Shown: in pieces, positions 23,978 to 35,900 of the stretch | Numbering within the stretch: the first letter of the stretch is position 1 | How the letters are laid out: every line of letters begins with the position of its first letter | Source: Dipteronia dyeriana | Taxonomy: Eukaryota > Streptophyta > Magnoliopsida > Sapindales > Sapindaceae | Direction of reading: 5' to 3' | Assembly: GCA_032871835.1 (NCBI GenBank) | Contig: CM065299.1 | Location: 98,276,652-98,340,651 of the forward strand | DNA length: 64,000 nt | The notes under the pieces: model-generated | Database searches by the model: none | Told to the model about the DNA's origin: nothing | What the model saw: only the letters and a program-made list of their open reading frames with translations | Made by a program: the position numbers and the translations under genes

Positions 23978-26331
23978 CTAAGACAATGACTTCTTGACCT
24001 TTGCTCGGTCGTGCTTCAATGGAGGAGGTTGTCTTTTTTTTTTCCCAGTGGTATCCAAATGTCCACTTTGCATGGTCGAATACTCGATATCATTTTGTTT
24101 TAATTGCCCTAGGAGGTCATTCGTCGGAAATGTTGTCAGTTGACAGGCCAAAAAAAGACGCTCAACAACCGAGTTGAACTGCAACAATGATAGACAGTTT
24201 TGTTGGAAAGTTACACTGTATGGTAAATACACTAAATAATAGAACATAATCGGATCACTTACAGTATTCGTAAATTTTTGAGAAGTGGCATTGCTTCATT
24301 CATTCATAAACATGCACACGAAGACCCCACAATCATAAAAATTCGATTGTGTGGGCACATCTTCCGGCCAGACAAGGCTAAATCTTTGAAATGAAAATGA
24401 TGAACCAAAACAACTTTTCATTTCTGTGGCCAGTACATTATCCAACGAAATCATCTGAAAATACATTATAGTTCAAAAAACATTATACTTTAGTAAACAA
24501 AGTAACAAAACCAATGTTACACAATCGCAGTAAGATCAAAATGTTTACCAATTTCTGCACTTGTTTGAGTCGACTTTGGTCGTTTTTCCTACGACTTGGA
24601 AGAGAGTCCCAAATCTCAACCTTTGATTCTTTAATGTTCACAAGGGCAAGGTACCAATGATCCTTCAAATTGTTGATAGGAATATAAATCTGAAAATAAA
24701 CAAAGTTATGTCAGTAAAGAAGATAATGGTTGTAATTTGACATGTAATAGTAGTGTACATGTAAGTTCAGTTACATGTTTGAAACAAAATTGGATTAAAA
24801 TAATACATGCAAACCGAGATAGGTACTCACCTTGTGACAGCGATGCAAATCATACATGTAATCAGCTTTGAACGTACTATGTATTTCACCCAACACCTTC
24901 ATGTTTCCATCTTTACTTGTCAACGAAAGATACTATCTATAAATAAGAAGATAAATTTGTTATGTAAAGGGAGCAACATAATAAAGGTAATTGCAAAATT
25001 AAGATTTAGTAAATAGATTATAAACCATTACCACAAATTTGGTTGGCAGGTACCAGTAAATATGTGATCTTTTTTTGTTGGCAACATGTGTGTTAATGTC
25101 TGCGACCAAACTAATGATCTGGGCATGTTCAAAACATTAATCAGTACGTTACACTGAGTAGATTACTAAATAATACATAAAATGTTTAGAGTAAGGGAAG
25201 GAAATTTCACTGTATGGATCAAAGGACTGTTAGGCTCGGACCTCATTGTCAACCCACACTTTTGGCTCAAGGGTATGAAAACTACTACGATTGACAATAA
25301 TTCTAACCGTGGACACAATCGTTTCACTACAAAATTAGCATAAAACAAAAAAGTAACAATTTAATTCATAGTTATTCAACAATTTGATAACATGACTTCA
25401 AATAAAAAAAATAACATTTATTCCTTTATTATAACATTCCACTTCAACTAAACAAATTACTGATCATGCCGTAGATGCTAACTCAAAAATAGCATCTACA
25501 GTTTTCAATTAATGTCCTATTACTATTGACTAACTCAAACAATCTATGTTTAACGTAGAAAATAATTTGGTAATCACCATACTCATTCTAATGTTGACTT
25601 ACCTAGGTGGTAAATCTTCAGAAAACACATAGTTGATTACTTGCGCATCCGGTGCATTTAGAGAGACGGATAGATGAAAAGGCCCATACCAAAACATGGA
25701 AGACTGTTGTATATGATGTCTGGACTGATATGGTGAGAGTTTGTAGTGACTCGGCTTCCGTATCTTTGATATGCTGGTTTTTTTAACATGACTACCAGTG
25801 GAAGACTACCAGTGGAAGACTACTCATCACGACCTTTTGCAGTGGTGGTTCCCTTTTCCTGCATAATAGTTAACACACTTCTTGTTAATGTTACAAGTCA
25901 ACAAGATAAGTAATGAAAAATAACTATATGTAATGTAATGGTTCAGATGTTCAACGTCATCAACTAGTCTTGGAATTGTATTATAGACAGCAGGATGGTC
26001 ATCAACAAAACCACCATCTTCGGGACTTGGTTTTAAATATTTTTCCTAGGAACGGGTGGGACTGTTGTTTTCCAAAGCATCTTTGGAATTGAATGGACTG
26101 TCTTTAGAGGAGACTTCGACAATGTGTGTTCGAGTTGTTGGAGATGGAACCGGTTCCGTACGAGGACTCTTTGGTGGTGGGTTCTGTTGTTCTCTTGTGG
26201 GGGAAAAAATTGCTTTGTTATGAACTAAAAGTTCGTACAAACTGTCCACCTTATGTTTAACTTCAGCTTATTCAGTACGTAATTGTTGTATCTCTTTGAG
26301 GAGCAAATGAAACCCGTCATCCTTGAAATAA
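23978..26331 (-). pseudogene. Ulp1-like C48 cysteine protease gene carried by the MULE (pseudogene)
   Basis: On the - strand, splice-bounded exons can be read: 25858-25603, 25326-25242, 25118-25032, 24932-24831, 24689-24549, 24454-24263, 24178-23978. Phases agree at each junction checked. The catalytic domain shows HWYLALVN (His 24659-24657), VEIWDSLPS (Asp 24608-24606) and PTQSNFYDCGVF (Cys 24331-24329), the His-Asp-Gln-Cys pattern of Ulp1/SUMO proteases. Further upstream, 26331-25920 holds an N-terminal part with a coiled-coil-like EIQQLRTE stretch and a Pro/Ser-rich region. Damage: a stop inside the Cys exon (after CMFMNE), a stop in the 25326 exon, a stop after QQLRTE, and a 14-bp tandem duplication at 25791-25818. 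In MULEs such genes are transposon-borne and their role is unproven. Confidence 0.85.
25791..25818 (-). repeat. 14-bp tandem duplication in the Ulp1-like gene
   Basis: ACTACCAGTGGAAG occurs twice in tandem (25791-25804 and 25805-25818). The unit is not a multiple of three, so it shifts the reading frame within the exon 25858-25603. Confidence 0.8.
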
Positions 26332-26519
26332 AAAAATTAGTAAACAAATACCATACCTTGATATTAGTACCATAGGAACCCTCATTGTCATTGAAACCAT
26401 TCTGGTAACCAAATGTTAAAGATTAACTTCTTATCAGTTCAACAATAAACTAAATTACATACGGGAAAATCAACAACAACAATACCGAAATTTAAATACT
26501 CTAATTCTATGAATAAATA

Positions 26520-26910
26520 TATCGACAAACCTATCCCATTACTAAATAATGTTCTAAATAATCAATTCACACAAACAACCAAGCAACCTCACTTCTTGCA
26601 CTGCATCATCAATTTCAACTAAAATGGAAAGAAATAAATAAAAACGAGACCAAAAATTGAGCAATAAAACCAGCACCACAACACATTATCAACCAACTCA
26701 AAAGGTGTAGACTCGATTTTAAACCAAAGAAAAAATTCATGAAAATTAGATTATAACAAAAAAAAAACAATAAGTCACAATCTGGAAACAAATTACCAGT
26801 TCAGAACTCGCAAGAATGAAACTGATGGTGGTGGCGTTGCAGTTGGCCACGTCGGAGGTGCCTAGACGGCGGATGTGGCAACAAAATGGAAGTGATGGTC
26901 CTAGCATGAC
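26520..26910. repeat. Block duplicated elsewhere in the MULE (copy A)
   Basis: The segment from CCAAGCAACCTCACTT through GAAACTGATGGTGGTGGCGT recurs, diverged, at about 31705-32300. A shorter piece with ACTAAATAATGTTCTAAATA (26540-26580) recurs near 28820-28860. The right part is GC-rich compared with its surroundings and could be an old promoter or first-exon region. Confidence 0.7.
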
Positions 26911-27029
26911 AATTGGAACACATAACTGGCAATGGAACTCATGGTGCAAACTGACAATGAAAGTCACAGTGCCGATGTGCAAGCAAGGTAGTGATCTGTC
27001 GACGGCGGCGATGGAAAAATTCTAAGTAA

Positions 27030-28040
27030 AAATTCTAAAAATAATCACATGCAAGCAATTTCAAAGACTGTTATACAAAGTAAATGGTATCCACTCAAAA
27101 CAAAAATTAATCATCAGTTTATTCAACTAAAAAGAATCATAAAAGAATCACATGCAAGTTACATAAAATAGCATATTATATGAAGTATACATTAATAAGA
27201 TGAAATCTTTTGAGAATAGTCAAATCATACACAACGACTCATGCAAGCAAGCAAGCTTTTCCAATTATACTCAATCACTCATATAAGCTTTTACTAACCA
27301 TATCATCCAAATGGGGGAATTGATACGATAGTTAAATCTTACATTATTTGCATATTTGACAACCAACGGTCAAGTGAACAACAAATAAATGCAGGGCCCT
27401 TTCAACAACAAATATGAGCTTTCCAACTGTATCGATTGCCTTCATATTCAATATAGATTTCATATACATCCTACTTGAAATCAAAACATCATAGCTACCT
27501 TGTTCCCTAAACCTTGTTAGTACCATCATGGACAAGGTTTCTTCTCCCCCACACCTTTATGGTTGTAATGCTTTACAGGTTTAGTAACAATTGTATTTAA
27601 GAGACTAATATAATTTCAAATTCTAACAATTGTCCCTTCAAAGTTTTCTTTTTCAATTTTTTTTATAGGAAACAAAATTTTATTGAAAAAAGAGAATGAA
27701 CAAATGAGCCCTATACAAAAATCTATGACAACAAGCCCAATACAAGAGTGAACATGTAGTCCACCTAGGCTGACAGAAACCACATACGTTAAGAAAGAGA
27801 GCCTTTAAGACAATTAACCATTCATATTTAGTCTACCTAATTATACCTTATGAGCTTTAGGAGTTTCTTCCCTTTAAATTTTATGGGTGATACAAAGATT
27901 TGTAGAACTGATTTTACATGGATGCTAAAAATATTCTTAACAATTTCAAGTGACATTATAATTTAAAGAGCAACACTTCACAGCTTTGGTGTATAGAAAA
28001 TGAGCCAAACAAATTATGGAGTCAAATCGAATGTTAAATG
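27030..28040. other. MULE interior, possible retroposon fragment
   Basis: No gene is supported. Around 27650-27850 the phrase AACAAAATTTTATTGAAAAA and its context look like the reverse complement of a poly-A-tailed retroposon end, but I cannot classify it. Confidence 0.35.
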
Positions 28041-28047
28041 TTAAAAA

Positions 28048-28370
28048 GATGCAGCCAAAATTTCATGTTCGAGGGGCATCCTTTAGTGTTTTACCTTAAT
28101 CAAAAACATCACATGATATTCTTTTTCTAAAATCTATGATTTTTTATTTATTAATCAGTTTTTCAGATTTTGTCTTACATTTTACTTCATATTAAATATT
28201 AAAAAAAAAGCAGAAAACATTCATGTTCATGAGGGGACAACAATCGATGTTTTACCTACATCAAAAACTTCAAAACATTTTATTTTTCTAAAGTTATTCG
28301 GTTTTATGTTATTAATCAGTTTTGCATGTCCACACCCAGATTTTATCTTAGATTTTACTTCATATGAATT
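28048..28370. repeat. Direct repeat of about 150 bp inside the MULE
   Basis: Two diverged copies begin near 28060 and 28220. Both contain TTCATGTTC, GTTTTACCT, ATCAAAAAC, TTATTAATCAGTTTT and end near TTTACTTCATAT. Confidence 0.65.
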
Positions 28371-28389
28371 GCCATTTATTCAACATAAC

Positions 28390-30120
28390 AAAATAAGCAA
28401 CTAAAAAAACCACTCTCATTACAAGTTAAAGCATAATTCTAGAGGACAAAGAAAAATAAAATGAACATCGGGATAATTGCATTTTGCTGCTAACAAAACC
28501 AACTTGTACCATATAAGAAGTGAGAGCTAAATAAGGTATATGTAGCAAATATTGTTTTACAAATCTATTATGCACATCTAGTGCATATGGATCCAACTCC
28601 AGGTCCTTCTCTATCGCTCTAAGAACCCCCTCCAAAGTCAAAGAACTGCGATTAGAAACAAACTGTCATAATCATTAAACCGCCCTTGATCCTAGCTAAT
28701 ATACTGAACAAAACAATTCAACGTAAGGTATAAATTACAATGTTAAACAACAAACAGAGAAATAAATAAAATATAAGGTATAGATGTGAAAACCGAAGAC
28801 ATCCACAAATCTACCCCATTACCAAATAATGTTCTAAATAATCAATTCACACAAACAACTGTCTTTCAAAAGGGCTTTTACTACTTCATGATAGAGGAAA
28901 GAAACGGTTGACGTTAAATGGGAGAATGTAGAATTAAACTTTAAATGTGATCGGGAGACGGGAGGGGAGACCTTTCTTCTTCACCAAAGAAGCTTCTAAA
29001 CCACACTTAATCAATTAATTTAATAGATAAGTCTTAATAGAGCTTGACTTGAATCTAGGGTCGCATTTTATTGGACGTTTTATCTTAGAGGTCTAGCAAA
29101 ACCTGACTAAGACTTTGTCAACTTTAGAAAAAAAATGTACAATTCCAAATATAACTTGCTAAATTCTACTTATACAAATTCCCTTTGAAATCAATATAAA
29201 ATCTTAATTTTTAACCTTCTTTATGATATATAAGTGTATATGACTACAATTAGGTCAAAGAGAAATATATAATCAGTGAAAGAACATGATATATATATAT
29301 ATAGTAAAAAACATGAAACACAATATACACATGGAGGAAGAAGTCTCCTTGATAATTTATGGTAAAGTGTTAAAGTGTCTGCATGGTTCGACCTAGTGGA
29401 GGTGAATATGCAAGATAAATATTCAGTCTATTCAATAATTATCTCTACCACATTCAAATTTTGTAGATTACTCTAGATAATAACTGCTCAAATTATACAT
29501 GAATAGTTACTAGCGCAAACTAACATATTTTTTTCTTCTTTACAAGTAAATTTACGATAGCAGTAACCCAGCGTTGACACACTGCATTTGCCTCCTCTAT
29601 AACTCATCTTTTACTCTTTGGAAGGAAAAAGATAGACATGAGTATATATTTTATGTTTCACGATATTGTAAGTTTGCAAAGTAAAAGTCAATAGAGCTTG
29701 CAAAAATGATATAAATCAAATTCTTTCTCATCCATAAGGTGCACAAAAAAAAAACTTATAACTCATGCTTTCTGAAGCTAACGATAGAACATTGCTTGTG
29801 GAGAAGATATTTCGTGATTTTAAGTAGCGAATATTTTCATTTTCAAAGCCTACAAGGCTAAAACCAAGGGGAATTTGTAGGTGCTTATAGCTAAAACATG
29901 TATAGGAAATTGAAGTCAAGTCGATAAATAACATCATATGTAGATGTGGATTAGTGTGCAAATAGTAGAACTATCTTAAATTATGTTCAAAACCTCGAAA
30001 AGGAACTAGGAAGGAACTAAAACAATATTACTGAAAGTATAACACCGAATATTTTCTCCAAAATGCACTTTATATGCTTTATCACTCGATTTCAATATTC
30101 AATAAAACTTTCGAGTTAAA
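28390..30120. other. MULE interior, nothing recognised
   Basis: AT-rich non-coding sequence. Short - strand open frames (28426-28641, 29728-29961) have no domain signatures and I do not support them. Confidence 0.45.
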
Positions 30121-30121
30121 T

Positions 30122-31200
30122 CTGAAAAATGGAATTCAATTCTAACGACATTGTAATATATGAAAAACATAAATTGCGTATCTTATTCAATTAAGTGCAA
30201 CGAAAACAAGCTTAAGAAAATGTGGCACAGACAAAATTCTTGGTTCTTATTTAAATTATCACATAACAAAGTTGGAATGATAAGATTTTCAACGTGAAGC
30301 CACAAGAAAAGGGAAGAAAACTGCTTGAACCAACTGGAAATCTTGCAACTGTTATGACTGATATCAAATTTCGGTTTTTACTGGACAAGCGAATTATAAA
30401 ATCAAAGCATCGAGTTCTCATTCTAAACCAATCAAAGAGTTAGTTACCCGTATATCGAATCCAGCTTCTAAAAAATTTGAGCTATACAAAACAATCAAAG
30501 TTTCTACAACACATTTGACACAGCAATCTTATTGCCTCAATCTAATAATTTTGCTAACAAAGCTGATAATCTTACCTACACGAAATTCGGATTCACAAGA
30601 AGCATCAATCAAGCAGTAACTAAAGATGTATCAACAATAAAAAAATTCCACAAACCTGCAAAACCTTCAAATCAAACTTGGGTAATTCAATTCTAATGAT
30701 ATTGTGATCTATGACAAATATAAATTGTATATCTTATCTTATTCAATTAAGAGCAACGAAAACAACATTATGAAGATAAGGACAATTGCTTCAACCTACA
30801 GGAAATCTTACAACTATTTTGACAGATCAAATTTCTGATTGTACTGGACAAACAAATTGCTACATTGAAGCATGCAGTTCTCATTCTAAAGCAACACCTA
30901 TATACCTGCCCTCTTTTTTCACTAACATGCACAAAATTCTACATAGCCAATCAACGAGTTAGTTACCCGTATATCGAATCCAACATTTAATAAATCCGAG
31001 CTATAAGAAACAATCAAAGTTTCTCCTATTCACTACATAAAACACAATTTCGCTAACATAACTAATAATCATCTTACTAACCTACACAAAATTTGGATTC
31101 ATAAAAAGTATCAATCAATCAATCAAGCAGTAACTCAAGTTGTGTCAACAATAAAAAAGCTCCACAAACCTACAAAACCTTCGAATCAAACTTGGGTAAT
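30122..31200. repeat. Tandem duplication of about 560 bp inside the MULE
   Basis: Copy 1 (about 30122-30685) and copy 2 (about 30686-31200) share ATTCAATTCTAA, AGCAACGAAAACAA, GAGTTAGTTACCCGTATATC, AAACAATCAAAGTTTCT and end alike at CAAACCTTCAAATCAAACTTGGGTAAT-type sequence. Small indels separate them. Confidence 0.8.
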
Positions 31201-31704
31201 CTGATTTGACATACAGTGATAGACCCGAAAAGGTTCCCCAACAATGCAGCATCAGTCCTTGTTACTTGTTACTCCTTAATATAGACTGAACAAATCCAGG
31301 ATATACCAACTTCTTCAATTTACATTGACCAAGTGTAATCCAATAACTATAAGTCATTCCTGAAACTAACATGTAAAGACTATAACTACTTTATATATTT
31401 GATATCATTTATACACAATACTGCTATAAAAAAACATGCACAAACACACGTATTGCACAATTACAGCGTTGTATGCCTTGCTAGTTAAAGCCACAATTAC
31501 TTTTAAGTTTTATAAGGGGTTGTTAAAATCATATGATACAAACCAATAAGAGGCTGCCACGGGCCAACCTCTTTCAAAAGAAAAGGAAAAAACCTTGTGA
31601 AACCAATACAAAACCGGATCCGGCTCGTTACAAAACAAAAAACAAAACCGAAACCTCACTAATTAATGTTAAAAAAAATATATACAACCAACGTATCATA
31701 AAAA

Positions 31705-32300
31705 CAACCAAGCAACCTCACTTGTTACATTGTATCATCAAATGAAGCTAAAATAGGAAGAAAAAAATAAATAGAACAAACAAAATCAACTATAAAACTA
31801 ACACCACAACACATTCTCAATCACTCAGAAGTTGTACATTCAAAGTTAAACCAAACAAAAAAATCATTAAAATTAAATTAAAACAAAAAAAAGAAATAAG
31901 TTAAAATCAGGTAACAAATTACTAGCTCAGCTCAAATTGACCGTCTGGAGTGGGGAGACCTGTAATTTCGTCCGCTTGCTGTGATTCTTGTGTCTCCAAT
32001 TGTTGGTGCTCTAGTTTTGTTATTGTTTCTATTTTGGATTCTGGGTGTTTTTACTCTGTATGCAGCTTTTGTTCTTAGGGTGCATTAGACCGACTTTGGC
32101 TCTTGTTGCTGGTGCTCATTCTCCTCTCTTATTGGGTCTCTGTATTGTCTCATGTGGGCATTTTTTACTCTAACAATCTGCTGTTTTCAAATAAAAATAA
32201 AACCTGGAACTGAGAAAAATGAAACTGACGGTGGTGGCGTTGGCGTTGCCGACGGCGGACGTGCCGAGAAAATGAAATCAATGGTGGTGACTTGAGAACT
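31705..32300. repeat. Block duplicated elsewhere in the MULE (copy B), with an insertion
   Basis: It resembles 26580-26910 on both sides of an insertion of about 270 bp (31935-32205). The match resumes at AATGAAACTGACGGTGGTGG. Confidence 0.7.
31935..32205. mobile_element. Insertion of about 270 bp in repeat copy B, possibly a retroposon
   Basis: This stretch is absent from the related block at 26790-26830. It is richer in G, T and C than its surroundings and ends in an A-rich tail (TTCAAATAAAAATAAAA), which suggests a retroposed fragment such as a SINE or a truncated LINE. No clear target duplication seen. Confidence 0.4.
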
Positions 32301-32600
32301 GGAACTCAGAACTGAGAATGGAAGTGACGGTGGTGACACCGGAGGTGGCGATCTGCAATCGGTGGCGGTTGGAGGAGATGTAGAAGCCAAAGACACAAAT
32401 CGGTGAGAAGAAGAAAATGGAATTGATGGTGGTGATATGAGAATTGGAACTCAGAAGTGAGAATGGGAGTGACGGTGGCGATGTTGGCGACGGGGGAGAT
32501 GGCGATCTGTAAGCGGTGACGGTCGGAGGAGATATGGAAACCAAAGAGAGAAATCTGTGAGAAGAAGAAAACGTGAGAAATACTGATTTGAGAATATATA
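32268..32600. repeat. GC-rich tandem repeat next to the right end of the MULE
   Basis: Two units of about 145-150 bp, starting near 32270 and 32420, share ATGGTGGTGA, AACTGGAACTCAGAA-like and GGCGATCTG motifs. The - strand translations are Ser/Pro-rich low-complexity and are not supported as proteins. Confidence 0.65.
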
Positions 32601-32755
32601 AAATCAACAGAGTAATATATTTTGTGTTATAACTTGAAACCTGTTACACATTTATTTATTTTTTCTAATTATCATTTTTTTATTATTATCACAGAATCGT
32701 TAGATCAACTTATTGAATAATCCAACGGACGCAATACTTTAGTATTCCTAAACGG

Positions 32756-32798
32756 ATCATACAACCAATTTCGGTTTGACTGCATAGCAGCGATCCCC
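32756..32798 (-). repeat. Right terminal inverted repeat of the MULE
   Basis: In reverse complement it starts GGGGATCGCTGCTATGCAG and contains GGTTGTATGAT (32766-32756), the counterparts of the left-end blocks. Confidence 0.7.
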
Positions 32799-32808
32799 GT
32801 ATCTCTAA
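32799..32808. repeat. Right target-site duplication of the large MULE
   Basis: GTATCTCTAA follows the right terminus directly and is identical to 15420-15429. Confidence 0.8.
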
Positions 32809-32986
32809 TGATAATATTAATGAAAAACAATTTTTGTTTGTGAAAGAAATGAAAAACAAGTAGTGGGTCTTCTTGGACCTTGACTTAATATAAATAAAAC
32901 CAAATTACAACACAGCAACATTATTCTCCGCTTAGCAAGAAAAAAAAAAAAATCTCAGTCGACTCGCTCCGAAAAAAAAAACCGCC
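32809..32986 (+). promoter_or_regulatory. Core promoter and 5' UTR of STE24
   Basis: A TATA-like box TATAAATA lies at 32889-32896, about 90 bp before the ATG. An A-run-containing 5' UTR and a good start context (ACCGCCATGG) follow. Everything upstream of 32799 is transposon, so the native promoter left in place is under 200 bp. Confidence 0.6.
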
Positions 32987-35900
32987 ATGGTGTTCCCTTA
33001 CATGGAAACCGTCGTTGGTATGCTATTTCTTCCGTCCTTCCTCACTTGGCTTTTCTCTGTTTCTCCTGACCTACCTGTGATTGCTTTCATTTTCTTCTTC
33101 TCTTGTTTTTCCCCAAAAAATATTGATATTGTTGATTGATGTACATGGCGTGATTTTTGTTAGGGCTTTTCGTACTTCATGTTTCGCTTATTAATTTATA
33201 ATTCTAATATTTCTTTATTAAAAGCAGTTTTATTGCTTACTAATCCTTCTTCTTGATTGTTGTAACGTTGGTGGGGTTTATTTATTTATTTATTTATTTA
33301 TCATTTTGGAGCTGAATAAACCATTAGTATGGCTCCATGTTTTGCAAGAATAGATGTCGGATTTAGAGTTTCGAAACCAAAATGACATGGACTCAGATTT
33401 TAGGTCTTTTTCTGTTTTAATATAATTCTTTTTCACATTTTGGCTGTGAGTTGTGTTCAATATATTTTGGGTTATGTTGTAAGTGATTAACTTTTTGCAG
33501 ACTGTGGAGATGTTGATTGGTTTGGCTACTAATCTACTATTCACTATTAAGTACTTTAAAGAGTTCTCTTTAACATGGGTTTACATTTACTAGCAACTCT
33601 TGCTAAAGAAGCCAATTTTGGGAAGTTCCTAAAATGGTTCTTGAACTGCCAGAGATACACACCAAACCGAGGGGCTTTTGTTGTTCGATCTTGTAGTGCA
33701 TTTGTGCAACATGCATTTGTTCCCTTAGTTATTGGCTTTCTTGTTTTCTGCTATACTGTATTGTGTATTCCCAGTAGCCTTCTTTTGATTGAGAAGGGGA
33801 AGAGAAAGTTAAAACTAGCTCAACTCAATGGGGTTAATAGTTGTATTTGGTTGCGTTGAGTAAAGTGGTATGGTTTGCTTTCAAATGTACACCTTATTTG
33901 TCTAAAAAAGATTATTAAGAGTGTCAGAAACAAGTTTTTATGGCATTTCAAAGATTGCTTCTTATGTGGAGCTTGGTCAAAGCACTGTCACAACCCCATG
34001 AACTAATTGTTCTAAGCATACCAAATTGTCATTTTCACATTTAGAGGCCTTTGGTTCACAGCATATGTTTTTATTATTTTCAATGACCTATTGGCTGTTG
34101 TAATCTGATGGTTATTGTTTTTTTTTTTTGTTTTGAATCTCTTCTGCTTCTTTGATTTGGTATTTAACTTTGTCCATATTTTCTTCATCTTTTGCAGGAT
34201 TTATGATAGTAATGTACTTCTTTGAAACTTATCTGGATTTGCGGCAACATGCTGCCCACAAACTGCCAAGACTTCCTAAAACTTTGGAAGGGGTAATCAG
34301 CCAAGAGAAATTTGTGAAGGCTCGTGCCTATAGTCTTGATAAAAGGTCTGTCTATACTGTTCCACTGATTCTTTACTATAGTTAACATTTTAGTTAGACC
34401 ATCAAGCTTCCTTAACTTGTCCTTGCCTTCAAAATATGTGTCCATTTTTTATTTTATTATTTTAATTTTAATCAATGTTTATACTGATGCATCTTTTTTA
34501 ACTTCTAGCCACTTTCATTTTCTTCACGAGTTCGTGACTGTAGTGATGGACTCAGCAATTTTGTTATTTAGAATATTGCCTTGGTTTTGGAAGGTGAGTC
34601 ATTGGTTTTGATGTTTGTGATCCTCTTTGAAGTTATTTTATCACAATCTAATATTTCTTGTGACTGCAGAAATCAGGAAACTTTCTGGTTCTAGTTGGGC
34701 TTGATGCAGAAAATGAAATACTGCACACCCTGACATTTTTGGGTGGTGTTATGTTATGGTCACAGGTGTGTACTCTGATATCTTCTGTATACCTATAAGA
34801 TAAATAGGTTTTGGTTCTTGCTATGGACTATGCAAATCCATGATAGCCGTCTGTAGTGTGCCCCCTTGGACATAACATGTTTAGCTTTTAAAATACTTCA
34901 AGATAATTTTTTGTGTGTTCTCACATTCTAATTAGGTGCAACTGTATCATCTATGAATTTACTGTGGATAGTTCCTAAAGATTTTGGTTTGTTAATCGGT
35001 CCGTATGCAGGTGGATTCAGCTGAAGGCTTTCTAATGTGTTTATGTGTATCATTTATTTCAAACTAACTTGAATTTGATAATACTGTGGACATGATGAAA
35101 TGGAAGTAGGAAGCTTGCTATATAAATATAAGGATGGAAATTATCAAAGGATATCTGTTGAATTTCCCCAATCTTTGAAATTTTAGTGGTTCTGACTTCT
35201 GATTAGTTATTAAGGAATACATTGGCAGGACCATGGTTCTCTTTGAAGCATATTTGAATCCCTAACTTATTAAAAGGAGGTTGCTTTTGAAATCTCAAAT
35301 GATCATCTTATTATTATGTAGTTATGCCTTATGGTGGACAAACAACATTAAATTTAAATTTGTTAAATTTCATGACGGTTCTGTTGATAATGCTTTAATT
35401 TTCCTTTGCTTTCTTTTTCTTAATGAGCCATTTGATCTTGAAATTGAACATACTTTGGTGCATTATGTCTGGTTGATATACTTATATCCATACATGATGT
35501 TGCCAAGGATGCAAGCTATGACTAATTAGAAGATATGTCATGAAATGTCCCACCCATATTTTTGTGGTTCTACATTGAAGTAGTTGAGCCTGCCTCTATC
35601 ACTCTATGATATGGGAACCAATTATTAAGACATCATTTGCTACCATTTCTTAAATTGGCTACTATGTTACTCTTCTACTAGAAAATTGTACATATTATGG
35701 AAAAAATGATAATAATAATAATAATAGTAATTATCCCTTTTCTGGAAAGCATCTACCATAGAATATATAATTTATATGCTTTTTTGATACAGGTAGTGCA
35801 ATCTATATCTAATTCTTATAATGTTCTTGACATGCTGTAATGTTTGTTTTATGGTTTGTGGTAGCAGTAGGCGTACATAACTATGAGTTTGTGAGCTTAT

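Larger units (their letters stand above)
15430..32798. mobile_element. Large Mutator-like element (about 17.4 kb) with FAR1-type transposase and Ulp1-like gene
   Basis: The ends are related inverted termini: left GGGGATGGTTGTTGTGCAG, right (reverse complement) GGGGATCGCTGCTATGCAG, 15 of 19 identical. A second shared block (GATTGTATGAT / GGTTGTATGAT) follows at different spacing. Exact 10-bp direct repeats GTATCTCTAA flank the element; Mutator-type insertions give 8-11 bp. Inside are a MULE transposase pseudogene on + (19547-22107), a convergent Ulp1-like cysteine protease pseudogene on - (23978-26331), a 2.3-kb tandem array and several duplications. Established knowledge: Kaonashi and related plant MULEs carry Ulp1-like genes. 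The element is inserted just upstream of STE24. The termini are short and diverged, so boundaries rest mainly on the target duplication. Confidence 0.78.

Noticed and set aside
32187..32607. Ser/Pro-rich - strand open frames near the MULE right end
   Set aside because: They are translations of a GC-rich tandem repeat without a domain, and two overlapping frames are equally open.
15430..32798. Helitron
   Set aside because: No Rep/helicase, no TC start or hairpin-CTRR end was seen. Terminal inverted repeats and a 10-bp target duplication fit a MULE instead.
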